Part shown: one piece after another, positions 44,103-54,702 of the stretch | How positions within the stretch are numbered: position 1 is the stretch's first letter | Layout of the letters: every line of letters starts with the position of its first letter | NCBI GenBank assembly: GCA_036250225.1 | Contig: JAPZLL010000057.1 | Span: 1-64,000, forward strand | Source: Cercophora sp. LCS_1 | Lineage: Eukaryota > Ascomycota > Sordariomycetes > Sordariales > Lasiosphaeriaceae | Direction of reading: 5' to 3' | DNA: 64,000 bases | The notes under the pieces: generated by a model | The model's input: only the letters and a program-made list of their open reading frames with translations | What the model was told of the DNA's origin: nothing | Databases searched by the model: none | Made by a program: the position numbers and the translations under genes

Positions 44103-45572
44103 TTATGAGCGGTGACCCCTAATAGAGAGAGGGTCTGGCGAGGGCCGATCTCTGTCATGCTTTTCGGGTTGGTCTGCCGCGTCTGTGGACCGAAGTGCTT
44201 CCGGGGCGTCGGGCATGGAAGAGCCCATGGAGGACGCAGCCGACGTTGAGCCGCTCGCAAGGCCTGGTAAAGATTCCGGTAGCCTTAAGGATCCCCGCCT
44301 CCCCTTCCTGGGCCGGCCTCTGGATTTTTCTCTAGGTGCTCGCGTCGCGTCAGGACCGCTGTGCTCCCCTTCACCCCATGCCCTGCAGAGGTTATCCACC
44401 GACGCATTGTCTTCGTTGGCATCCTCAGCCTGCCGGCGTTTCTTTGGGCTGACACTTCGTGATTTAGACAATGCGGCAAAGATGTTGGCGCGGCCCGGAA
44501 CATGTCTCCCTTGCAGCTCCTCACTTGTCATGCGGCCCGTCGAAGGGTCGAACAGGAGTACCGCGTACTTCTGCTCGTCACGGAAGAATGGCATGTATTC
44601 GTCCGTGAAGATTGCCCAAGCAAATCGGGCAAAAAGGAACTGCGCTGAAACCCCCGTGATTGGCCTTGGTAGCCGGTTATGGTAGAGAGGCAAGATTTGG
44701 ACTGAGCCATGGGGGAGCAGGACATGAATGACAAGCTGGAGGCTTTGGTCGTCAGATGACCGTTTGGGGACGAAGACAAGGCGCCTCTCATCGAAGAGAT
44801 GATGGAAATCCTTGCGGAGCACAAGGGCGTTGTTCTCATCATCTATTGCCAGGTGGTCGAAGCCCAGCCGGCGGTATCTTTGCAGTAATTGCGTCAATTC
44901 CCAATTCCACAAAGAGCTTCTCCTCATCAGGGAAGCAGGTAGGGGCGGGTGCCATACCTGTCCATGCTATTTGACGTGAACCATCGTCCTGCGGCCTGCG
45001 GCACGAGATGCGCAACGTCGCACGAATCTTGATACCCAGTTACTCGACAGGATCCATCGCGAGCTGCGGCCGCCACCTTGTGCTTCAAGAACGCGTTTTG
45101 AGTTGAAGGCGCAATCACCAAGTCGGACCAAGGCGTAGGAAAGTCATTGTGGGGATATCGCCAGTGATCGAAAGATGGAATAACAGGGTATTTCTCTGGA
45201 TCTCAATGCGTGAGCAATCATGAGACATTCGAGGGTGGCCCTGGTCTTCGAACCATTTACATCTTCGCTGACACAGAAATGGTACACCGAGTCTCGAAGG
45301 ATGCCGTCTCGCGGCCTGACAAGACGTTGGAGCCGCCCCTCTTGTCCTCGTTGCGCCAGCCATCCACGAGACCACGTATTGCCTGTGATGACGCAGCAGG
45401 CTAAAAATGCAGTGTCAAAATCGATGCCACCGTCATCAACTGCGCTCAGACGAAGCAGCGCCGGAGTGGAATCTGGATACGCCGGATGCCGGAATTCAAT
45501 GCATCTGATGATAGCACAATCCTCGTCGGGGGAAGGGAGTTGGGACCGAATGTTTACCATCGTAATGTGCAT
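44103..45572 (-). CDS. HNH_2-type nuclease-domain protein, second gene
   Basis: Exons are 45572-45261, 45193-44958 and 44877-44103, 440 aa. Introns have donors GTAAAT and GTATGG and the phases agree. The start MHITMVNIRSQLPSPDED precedes the usual N-terminal part (IEFRHPAYPDSTPALLRLSA, FLACCVITGNTWSRGWL, YHFCVSED), then KYPVIPSFDHWRYPHNDFP. The HNH core is CRVTGYQDSCDVAHLVPQAAGRWF..NSM, DDENNALVLRKDFHHLFDERRLVFVP: His of VAHLVP, Asn of NNAL and His of DFHHLF. This order is typical of fungal HNH_2 proteins. The C-terminal 130 residues are basic then Ser/Pro-rich (EKSRGRPRKGRRGSLR), perhaps nuclear. Catalytic use is inferred from motifs only. It is only distantly like the gene at 25184. A longer start at 45791 is possible. 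Confidence 0.85.
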
Positions 45573-47702
45573 CGGGGTGAGCCATCGTCTGGGATGGGGT
45601 TGAGCGGGGATGGAGCACGTGTTCTCAACACGACCGATTGGCGTTTCAACGGCTGGCCCGTGCCCACAGAGCGGTATTGTCACGTGACCATAAGGTATCC
45701 CTGGCTCTGCGGACTTTGACCAGGTCGCCAGCGTCGCTCCTGCGGTACCATTGAGGGTCCTCCCGCTTTCCATCCGAATCCTGGAGGCCATTTGCGGACA
45801 ACTCAGGGGTTGGGTTCACACCAATCAACAAACCCCTATTTTCAGGAGGTACTTCATCACCGCCCCCAAATTCCAGGTTCCTTTTCGAATGCCAGAGCAT
45901 TATTGCTTTTTGTTCCTACATGTTATGCCTTCACTTCTACTAAGTTACCTTCGCGCAAACGGGACAGCCCATCCTTCGATTATTTTTGGCTGCCACTGAC
46001 CCGTGCCACGTCGAAAAGGCAGGCAACCAGCAATGTTTGTCTCGCCAAGGAAACACCAGAAAGGGTGCATCACTGCTCGCAGCCACTCATCAAAAGCAAG
46101 TTGGCATGCTCGTAAATGCAGCCGGCTGGCGGCTTATCATTGCCCAGCCTGTCCATCGGCGCGACGCTTGTGCCAATTGTCTCACACCGACCAACACCAC
46201 ACCACCAGCAACAACGCGGGGATGCAGCAGCCACATTTGTCCTTATTTTGACAGCGGCATGACGCCTTGCTATCTCGGCGACCCAATCGCCATGCGTGAG
46301 TTCAGCTATCGACGCAACGCCAAACTTATCGAGGGCGGAAATTTCGCCGCTCTGGATCTCAAGCGACACGTTTAGCGACCGCTATGTACCTTATATTTGC
46401 CGTGTTGGCGCTCTAAAAGTCCTGCGCAGTTCTGGTTGCCTATCGCGGCGTTCGCATCGGTGCGAGCCGCTAAAAACAACGGACCGTGACAACTGGACTT
46501 GGCTGCTTACTAGCTGCATGACGGGGACCGCGGATGTGGGCGCCCCAAGCAATAATTCGGCCCTAAGGTAGGTCCGGCAGTCTTTGTATGACAACGTGAG
46601 TGCTTACCGAATGTCTAGGTACCGGATAGCGGAATTCCTCTGTGCTTCCGCGAGTTCTTCTCCGACAGCGAAGCACAGCCATACTCGGCACCGATACCGC
46701 AAGGACCTTGCCTCGGTTTCTGAATCACTCATCCATCGTAAGCTTGACGGCTCTCGTCGCCACGTGTGCGGGTTCCATCAGCTCACGACGCCTCCTTGTT
46801 GCTTTTTCCAACAGTTGGTTACATCCAAGATCCTTCGGGGACGAACTACCGAAAACCCATGTACGTATCTAACCGACCTTAGTCAAAACCGGCACTAGGA
46901 AAGACGCCGTTCCCAGACCACGCCTTCGGTTGCAAGCTGCGATGCCCATTGCGGGATACTTGAGGCTGGTGGTCGGCTGCTGCAACCCCAAGGGCACCCA
47001 GATCCCGTCCCACAGGAACGTGCATGTCGGTTCGGCGGTCGCCACCACCCATTCATTGGCTTAACCCCGTCCCGAACATGCAGAGTTCTCGTCGCCACGT
47101 GCATCAGCTCCCCGATTAGTAAATCGTATCACCTCGGAAGGCCAGATGAAGTCATGTGCGGCACGAGGAGGCCCTTAGAAGAAGCAAAGCATTTTCTAGA
47201 TCAAACTGCGCGTATATCAACTCTCGGTGGGCGGAAGGTCTCACTCGGAACCCATAAATATCTACGATGATTGATGCCTGACTGAGCATACCTCTTGGCG
47301 ATGGTGCGGCTGCCCGTAGGCGAGGGCGCATGGGGTGGCCTAGGCTATTCTCCGTGAAGATAGGTCTAGTTCTAATGCATGCACCTTGTGTGCCCGAGTG
47401 GCTGTCGACGGCGATAACTCCACCCAGGTTTCCACGTTACCAATCATCAAAGGGGGTTCGTGTGAGAACCGCCGAAGAGGGCCCCGGTCTCCAGTTTTGG
47501 AAGCCCCTGGCGTTCACATTGTTGGAGTGGGACCGAAGAGACCCACGAAAACTGGGGAAGGTCTACAAATATGAACCTGGCCCCGTAGAGATTTCGTATG
47601 TGCCGTATGTCCAGGAGAGCTTGTCTGGAACAAGCACAGACTGACAAACGTATCCGCTCGTCTCTCATCTTCGCCTCGTCCAACCCGTTTCGCCCAGTCG
47701 CC
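45573..47702. other. 2.1-kb gene-poor stretch
   Basis: No convincing gene. The longest frame (45986-46375) has no domain and overlaps an opposite frame. The word TCTCGTCGCCACGTG occurs near 46752 and again near 47087, about 335 bases apart, suggesting a degraded duplication. The right end is the promoter of the P450 gene. Confidence 0.45.
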
Positions 47703-49848
47703 ATGGCCAGCTATTTTAGCTCGTCGCCATGGCCTACCGCCGCCGCGTCAGGACTCCCTAACGCCTCTGTTGACAGACGCCATGCCCTTCAGGTCGGCAA
47801 GATGGCTGGGGCCACATTCATCCTCGCCCTCTCTCTTCTCCTTCTCACAACCTCGATGAAGAAGGGAAAGGTACCTCCTGCTCACCTCACTCTCACGAAA
47901 CCTGAGATCACCGCTAACTCAAGAAGTCAAACCAAAGTTTCCTGACCAACAATGTACTTTACCGTGCCGCGGTAAAGAAGTACCGGTCGTGGGAATGGCT
48001 CTTCAGGGGCGTCGACATGATCCAGGAGGAGTATAATCGTGTAAGCTGCTCTCATCCTTTTATTGTGCATTCTGTCCTAACGAACATGAAAGCGGGCCGG
48101 CTCAGAGCCCTTTGAGCTTTCAGGGCCCGATGGCCGCTACGTCTTCGTCACCACCCCTGAGCATCTGAAGGAGATTGAAGCTGCGTCAGGGGGCGCTCTC
48201 TCACTTTATGCCGCGTCGAATCAGGTTTGCCTCCAAACCTCGGCACTTCAACACACCCTAACATGATTATCAGTCCCTCCAACCATGGTACACTATGAGC
48301 TACTTTGGCTGGAACGACATCCCGCCGGAGGGATACGGCTTCGTCCGCGCAATTAGAACCCATCTAACCAATAACTTGCCCAATATCGTGCCCAATCTGA
48401 GCAAGATTGTTCGGTCCAAGTTTGAGGAGCTTCATGAGAAGCATCCCGTTGTCAGCGGTCAGTTCTGTCCTTCGAGCCCTTGCTAGCAAGCACTGACATT
48501 GCCTACAGGGGTGAGACAGTCCCCGGTCTCGAGGACGATGCTCAAGATTGTCGTTGCAGCCAATGCCCACGCCATCTTTGGTCAGGAACTGGCTTCCGAT
48601 GAGAACTTTGTCGAAGCAACCCTCGAGTACACCGAGCAGCTGTTCATGTGCGCCGAGATCATCCGTCTGGTTCCCAGGCGTCTCGTTCCGTAAGCTGCCC
48701 GTCTCTCAATCTGACACACCACGCTCTAACTTCCACCAGACTGGTAGGAGCCTTCATGACCTGGAAGAACACCGCTCAGCGAACCCTCTACGAAACCCTC
48801 ATGCCCATCGCTATCCAACGCTGTAACGAGCGTGATCTCGCAGCAAAAGGTCGTTCCGTTCCCAAGCACGTGCGTATCCCTGCTCTCTCCCTCTCTCATA
48901 ACCAACTAATATTGGCAAGAATGACTGCATGCAATGGCTCCTCGAGTCCTCAACAAGCAAACTCCCTCGCACACCCCAGGGCGTCGTCCGCGAACTCATG
49001 GCCATCTGGTTCGCATCTGTCCACCCAACTTCCATTGCGAGTTCCCCCTCATCACGCATTCCATGCCAACGTCTCTAACAGAAAAGCAGACAACAACCTT
49101 TGCCCTCCAAGACCTCGCCCTTCACCCCGAGTACCTCGACCCCCTCCGCAGCGAAATCACAGCCCAATACACCCGCTTCGAGCAAACAGGCCAGGGCCTG
49201 CCTCTTCTCGACAGCTTCATCAAGGAGTCGGCGCGCCTCACGCCCGTCGAGTCTCGTACGTATCATTTCTCTCCGTTGTTGCATTGCGTTTCCTCCTCCT
49301 GTCGTACTAGATCCCTCCCTTCAATACGTTGCTAACTGGCCAAGTATCAACCCGCCGCTGCGCAGTGAAACCCTTCTCCTTCACCGACGGAACCAAGCTC
49401 CGAGTCGGCGACTGGGCGTGCACGCCTGTCTCGGCAATGATGCAGGACGCCAAGTGGTATCCCGATCCGCTCAAGTTCAGCGGGTTCAGGTTCGTCTCGC
49501 AGGACCTGCTGCAGGGCATTGGAAACGAGGCAAAGGGTCCTATGCAGGACAGTCCGTCGAGTTTGGTGGCTGTTGGTGACACGTTTCATATGTGGGGGTC
49601 TGGGAGGCAAACTTGGTGAGTTCCTCTCTTTCCTTTTTTCCCCCCCTCTGTGAGGATGTGAGAAAGAGGCTAATGGTATCAGTCCCGGACGGTACTACGC
49701 TGCAGCGTTGACAAAGGTTATTATCGCGCAGGTTATTGCAAATTACGACCTGGAGCTGGTCAAGCCTGAGGCGCCGAGGTGGTTTACGTGGCGGTCGTCG
49801 ACGATTCCCAGGGAGGATACCATGATGGTTTTCAGGCGTCAGGATTGA
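47703..49848 (+). CDS. cytochrome P450 monooxygenase, ten exons
   Basis: Exons are 47703-47870, 47927-48040, 48093-48224, 48274-48457, 48509-48689, 48740-48869, 48921-49037, 49090-49255, 49345-49615 and 49683-49848, 542 aa, all in phase. An N-terminal membrane helix (TFILALSLLLLTTS) anchors it to the ER. The oxygen-binding region is LMAIWFASVHPTSITTTFAL, the ExxR-like helix is SFIKESARLTP, and the haem loop is HMWGSGRQTCPGRYYA with the Cys ligand split by the last intron (TG|T). The WGxGRxxCPGR form resembles fungal ent-kaurene-oxidase-like and toxin-pathway P450s; the substrate is unknown. The seventh intron starts with GC (ATT|GCGAGT, 49038-49089); no GT donor keeps the conserved SVHxxS segment. 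No terpene or polyketide core enzyme is nearby. Confidence 0.88.
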
Positions 49849-50166
49849 GATTGACACTGGGAACGCCTTGTGAGCCTATGTAGGGCCGTTGGAGGTAGGC
49901 ATCCTGGCGAGAGGTTTGTGGCGTTGCACCCGTATTTCTCAGCAGATACATAGCACCGAGCCGAAAAAGGCTGGCGTCCGCGAGGTTTCCTTCTAGATTC
50001 TCCCTTTCTTTTTCAGTAATAACATGAGAATGGAAACGCCTGGAATTTCATGATGCTACCACTGAAGGCTTCTCTGGAGGCCCTGTCGTATGAAAGTATC
50101 TCGTGAATGGCGCACCCAGGAATCGACCTTTCAAGCAAGCCAACGTGCTCCGCGTATGCCCTCTCT
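49849..50166. other. convergent spacer
   Basis: 318 bases between the 3' ends of the P450 and SET genes. Nothing else is seen. Confidence 0.5.
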
Positions 50167-51474
50167 TCACTTGCCAGCATTCAGCTCACCCAAAAAGTCA
50201 TGCATGGCCTTGGACTCCCTGCTCGCCTCCCCAAACAACATATCCCAATGCGCCAACGCCTTGACACCATACTGCAATGCCTCCTTCTTCCTTCCAATGA
50301 TCTTGGAGCCTCTTGCAGCAAGCTCGTAGTAATCGCCTTTGGACATGATCATTCCCTCTTCATCCATCAGGGTCAGAAGTTGTTTGGCATGCTTGAGAAT
50401 GTTGACTGCGTCACCCCTAGCCATCTCCAAACGTTTCTGCACGTCAGCGATTCGCCGCCGTCGCTTGTCAGACTCTTTGACTTTATCGCCAGCGCAGATT
50501 GGACAGCTGCAAGTGAAACTCCAGGCGAGCAGATCTTTGCGGCGCTCGTCCGAGGTAGAGGGGGACATTGGGTCGAGATAGGAGTTGAAGATTTCTTCGC
50601 CTGCGAGAATGTCGCGAAGGGCAACGACCTCCATCGCAAGTGTTGTTTGGTTGGTTTTTGTCAGAACGCTGGTTGTGTGAGCCACGTTACCATAACGGGA
50701 CGGATGAGAAGACATACTTTGGGAGGCAGTTGTGGTTCATCCTCTGGTGATGTGTGTCAGTCTTGCCGGGATTGCACCGAACAGGGTAGGTAGGTAACTC
50801 ACGGACGCCTCGGGAAAGATGATATCATGCAAAGCACCGCCTTTCTTGTGAGTGAAAGCGTTCGTCTCGAAGATGTTGACAATTTCGTCGAAATAGACCG
50901 GCTTGCTCTGGGCTAAAGCCCGCGTGCGAGATCTTGTGTCGTCAGAGAGTTGCAGCAGTGCTCGCCACCGGAGGTTTGAGATGTCGTTTGGGTTCATCGA
51001 GTCGATACTCCCACTGGGGATAATCATCGTGGGGTAGTCGACCATCAAGACTTCTCCAGCCGAGATCTTCTCCCCGGCCTTGACGAACAGCCCGATCCCA
51101 GCCCCTGGCGTTTCCACTTGTTCGTACTTCCGAGTTTTCTCTTTCCTGGGGATGTCGTTTGCTGAGTCTCGCAGAAGTCCCTTTTCAACCATATCCTCGA
51201 CGACTTCAGGTCGGGCAACGATACTGAGACCATCGCCAAAGTGATAGTTGTCGTCGGTGTAGACGCACAACTTGTTGTCTCCGGCCCCAGTGTCAGCACA
51301 ATGAGGCGCGTGCGTCCACGGCTCATGTCCTGGCTCTCTTGGTGAGATTTTGATGAGTGATTTGGGGCATGTCGGCAATCGGCGTTGGCCTCGGCTCTCT
51401 TCGTTGCGAGCTGCTGAGTCGCTAAAAGAGAATGCAAACCACAACGAAACGGTCAGAGCTGATTTTAGTGTCAT
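50167..51474 (-). CDS. SET-domain protein with signal peptide
   Basis: Exons are 51474-50803, 50743-50718 (26 nt) and 50668-50167, 399 aa. Donors GTGAGT and GTATGT and the phases fit. The micro-exon carries RMNHNCLP, which continues as NVLTKTN. The N-terminus MTLKSALTVSLWFAFSFSDSAA is a signal-like segment. A Cys-containing stretch (CADTGAGDNKLCVYTD) precedes the SET domain: GAGIGLFVKAGEKISAGEVLM (start motif), RMNHNCLPN (NHxCxPN cofactor motif), LRDILAGEEIFNSYLDP (the GEE...Y core) and the post-SET-like CSCPIC. SET domains transfer methyl groups from S-adenosylmethionine to lysine. This secretory-type SET class is known from Sordariomycetes, but its target is not. The C-terminal 130 residues are helical and TPR-like. 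It is divergent from the gene at 51974. Confidence 0.85.
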
Positions 51475-51973
51475 CGTTGCTGTTAGCAAACGCCCTCTGG
51501 TTTGAGGAAAGGAAGAGAACAGAGTCGCCACATTTTCACGGTTGCAGATTGCCAGGACTAGCTCGAGGACAGATTGAGCAGACACGGGACGATCCCTTGG
51601 CTGCAGTCTGTTGACCTTGGTTGAAACCGGACTTTTGTTCAGCCGCAAACAAAATCTGGTCGAGATCAGCCGCCTCAAAGTCCAAGATCTTGGCTTATGT
51701 GTCGTGGGTTGGACCTGCGAGATGCTCGAGGTAAATGCAGGGGGCGGACACAAAAAGAGGGTGGGGGATCCCATCGCTTCACCCACCACCTGAAATGCAG
51801 TGAAGAAGAGACTGACATGATCCGACAACAATGCAGCCAATTGCGAGGCGATCTGCCATGTGACATGCGGCTGTGTCGTGAGCTGTTCCTTCCGCAATCT
51901 TGCGGCCAGGCAACCAAGGGACTCACCGTGCTTCAACCGCGCGCACCATGGTCAAGCGCTGCCGACACCCGCA
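51475..51973. promoter_or_regulatory. divergent promoter region
   Basis: 499 bases between the SET gene (minus) and the ubiquitin-like/PAH gene (plus). The minus-strand frame of the SET gene stays open through here, but the signal-peptide Met at 51474 is the better start. Confidence 0.4.
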
Positions 51974-54259
51974 ATGTCTTTCGGCTTTTCGGCCGGCGAC
52001 TTCCTCGCCGTGGGTAAACTGATTAGTGACGTTGTTTTATGCCTAAAGGAAGCGGGCGGGTCGAAAAGCGAATATTGCGATGTCGTCCTCGAGCTCGAAT
52101 GCCTCCAAAAGGCACTTGTTCACCTCGATCAACTCAAGCCGCCGCGAGATGGTGCGCTGCAAGTCGACTCGATCAAATACGCTGCCATCAGCTGCCGGCG
52201 ACCACTCGAGGAATTTCTGGCCAAACTGAAGCGATATGAGACGTCGTTGGGACCGCGGACAATTAGCTCCTCGTGGAAGGCTCCTGTCGACAAGGTTCGC
52301 TTCATGATAAGCGAGAAGGATGACATTCGAAAGATGCAGAGTTATTTGAGTGTTCATGTTGGGACATTGAACATGCTGCTGGCGGAGTATGGGCTGGAAA
52401 CGATGAATCTAGCCAGAGAGAAGACTCAGTCGGGACAGTTGGAGATCAAAGACCGCCTGGAATCGACGAGGGGTTTGCTTGCTCAGGTTCAGGACAGTGT
52501 CACCAAACAGGCGGCTGTCGTGTGCAGCGCAGGGTCCATGCTTGAGAGACTCTACCGGCTTGTGAGCGGTGAGATCCACACTTCAGTCAAGAGTCTAGAG
52601 AGGCTGGTTACCTCTGCGTTGTATGTCTTGTTGATATTCATTTCGATATCTTTGTTTCGCTGACACTTTGCAGAATTTCCACCCAACAGATATACGGCGT
52701 CGTCCTTGAGATTCGAGGTGCTCTCCTCAGTCGGCCGGACATCCGATGGACCTTCCTGCAGGACCCAGTGCTCATTGAAGATGCTTTAGGACGCAAGTTT
52801 CCGGTCCCGTCCGAGTATGATTTTGCACTACTAGGTCGCATCATTCAGCACAAGTTTGAAGAGGGACCTGGCTCTATCCAGGTCAGCCATGGCGATTACC
52901 AGATCAGAGATGCCAAGCAGAGAGAGGTGATTCTTTCATCACACTCTCGCCTTCGACCCGGGAGCTCACTTATCATGGCCATTCTGATGGGAAAACCGCC
53001 TCCGGGGATCCTCACCGATCACGCATGCCCCATGCCCCTATGTAGCTCCACGGAGACGACCCAAGCTGAAGGCGGAGGAAGACTCTGGTATGTATATCCT
53101 TCTTCAATACATACTTTCCCGCTTTACAAAGTAAGCACTGACATGGCATCACAGTTGCAGTTGTGGCATTTGGTTTTCTGAAACACAGCAAAAGCGACGA
53201 TCGCTACTGGATATCTGGGAAGCATCCGGGGTGGGTGCGCGTGAACTCAACGACTCTTCGAGTCCCGAAGCGACAAGGGGTACCGGGGCACGGAAGCGAA
53301 TGTTGGACATCAACACGAAAACAGCACCAGTCAAGAGACGGAAAGTGACAACAGACGATACGGCAGAATTTAAGTATATCAGCCTCGCCGACAGCGATCA
53401 CGATCCGCGACAAAGACCTAGGACGATTCCTGAAGAAGCTCTTGCGCAATCAAACACCTCACAACTTAATCAGGAAGACCGAGAACTCCAACCCGCAATC
53501 GAGTACCTGGACTCAATAATAAAATCCTTGCCCCCGGACTTGGACCCCCATGGATCCATTCCTAAGGGTTTATCCCAGGTCTTGGATGGTACTTGCTCGC
53601 GACTCGATGTTCTCAAGCGCTTTGTCGAACTTGCCTCAGATGTTCGCAACCAGACCACCACAGCAGTCGTTAAGGAGCTCCAGGAACTATGCCCCGAATA
53701 CAATATCAATACTGAAACTCAAACGGTTGAGCGAAAGTTTATAAGACCTGAAGCCATTGAATATCTAGACGATATTAAGAGGACGTTCCGCCACCAACCG
53801 CACATTTACAACAGCTTTCTGGATATTATGAAGGACTTCAAAGTCCAAGTCATCGATACTCCAGGTGTTATATCCAGGGTTGTCGAGCTATTCACTAGTG
53901 CCAGCGTCTCTCGTCAGGCTCGCATGCGACTCATCGACGAGTTTAACACCTTTCTCCCTCCAGGCTATAAAATAGATTCTTTGTCCAAACGGGTCTCCAC
54001 ACCGGAAGGGTCCGAGATTACATGGGTGGGTTCGTTTCCCGAAGGAGAGATTAGCGACGAGGAGCTCCACGACGATGAGAAGTCACATGGCGAAACGGAC
54101 GAGGAGAGTGTCGAAGGGGATGAGTGGGAGGAACATAGTAACTCTAATGAGGACAATGAGGATGGTGATACAGATCACCAAGGTCTGTACACAGGTGACG
54201 AGGAAGAGAGCGAGAGTGAGGAGGATCAGCTCGGCACTGAGACAATGGCAGCGCAATGA
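51974..54259 (+). CDS. helical N-terminus + ubiquitin-like domain + Sin3-type PAH repeats
   Basis: Exons are 51974-52620, 52674-53087 and 53155-54259, 721 aa. Donors are GTATGT twice, branches CGCTGAC and GCACTGAC, and phases fit. Residues 1-215 (MSFGFSAGDFLAVGKLISDV...) are the helical N-terminal domain shared with fungal STAND proteins. Residues 216-330 (YGVVLEIRGALLSRPDIRW, VLIEDALGRKFPVPSEYDF...) are the fungal ubiquitin-like domain, with GDYQIRDAKQRE...LRPGSSLIMAI, then a Cys-rich segment (CPMPLC...CCSCGIWF). Residues 430-500 and 520-600 resemble paired amphipathic helix domains: AIEYLDSIIKSL... and the clear AIEYLDDIKRTF...IYNSFLDIMKDF...VVELF...FNTFLPPGYKI. PAH domains bind short helices of repressors in Sin3. 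The tail is very acidic (SDEELHDDEKSH...). A basic KRRK segment before the PAHs may be a nuclear signal. No NTPase is present. Confidence 0.85.
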
Positions 54260-54702
54260 AAAATGGAGTGATGATCCAAAGGTTTCCGTGATTGGACGAG
54301 TTGGCGACGCGAGCATGGGAGAAGCAGCTAGTCCGGTAAATGCCAGTCAATCACCCCCCGACAAACTTTCGACGCAGAGTTGCCGGTATCCTTGCCGCAA
54401 ATCAGCAATTGGTCTGTTGTCCGACTCGGCGCAGCTGAATCTGAGGCTGGATGCAAAACGCTTTTTCGAGCACTCCAGTCACGACAATGCACTAATACAA
54501 GAACGGAAGTAGCCATGCAGCAGTGGCTAGCTGAATTGAAGTTGCCCAACGGGGAAGTCCGGCACTGAGTTGTCAAGATCAGCTCCTCGCAAGATATAAA
54601 TCGCAAGGATCGTGGAAACAAACACCCCGCCCTCGACAGGCCCAGAAGCCAAGCGAACCTGCTGCAGACAATTTAACACCATCGACCATCACAACTGGCA
54701 CT
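54260..54702. other. intergenic
   Basis: 443 bases between the PAH-containing gene and the protease gene, same strand. A TATA-like AGATATAAATC is at about 54590, 110 bases before the protease start. Confidence 0.5.

Noticed and set aside
47330..47644. 104-codon frame before the P450
   Set aside because: Starts just upstream of the P450 leader, has no domain and does not splice into the P450 frame.
40746..49848. Secondary-metabolite cluster suggested by transporter, P450 and SET genes
   Set aside because: No polyketide synthase, peptide synthetase, terpene synthase or pathway transcription factor is present between or beside them.
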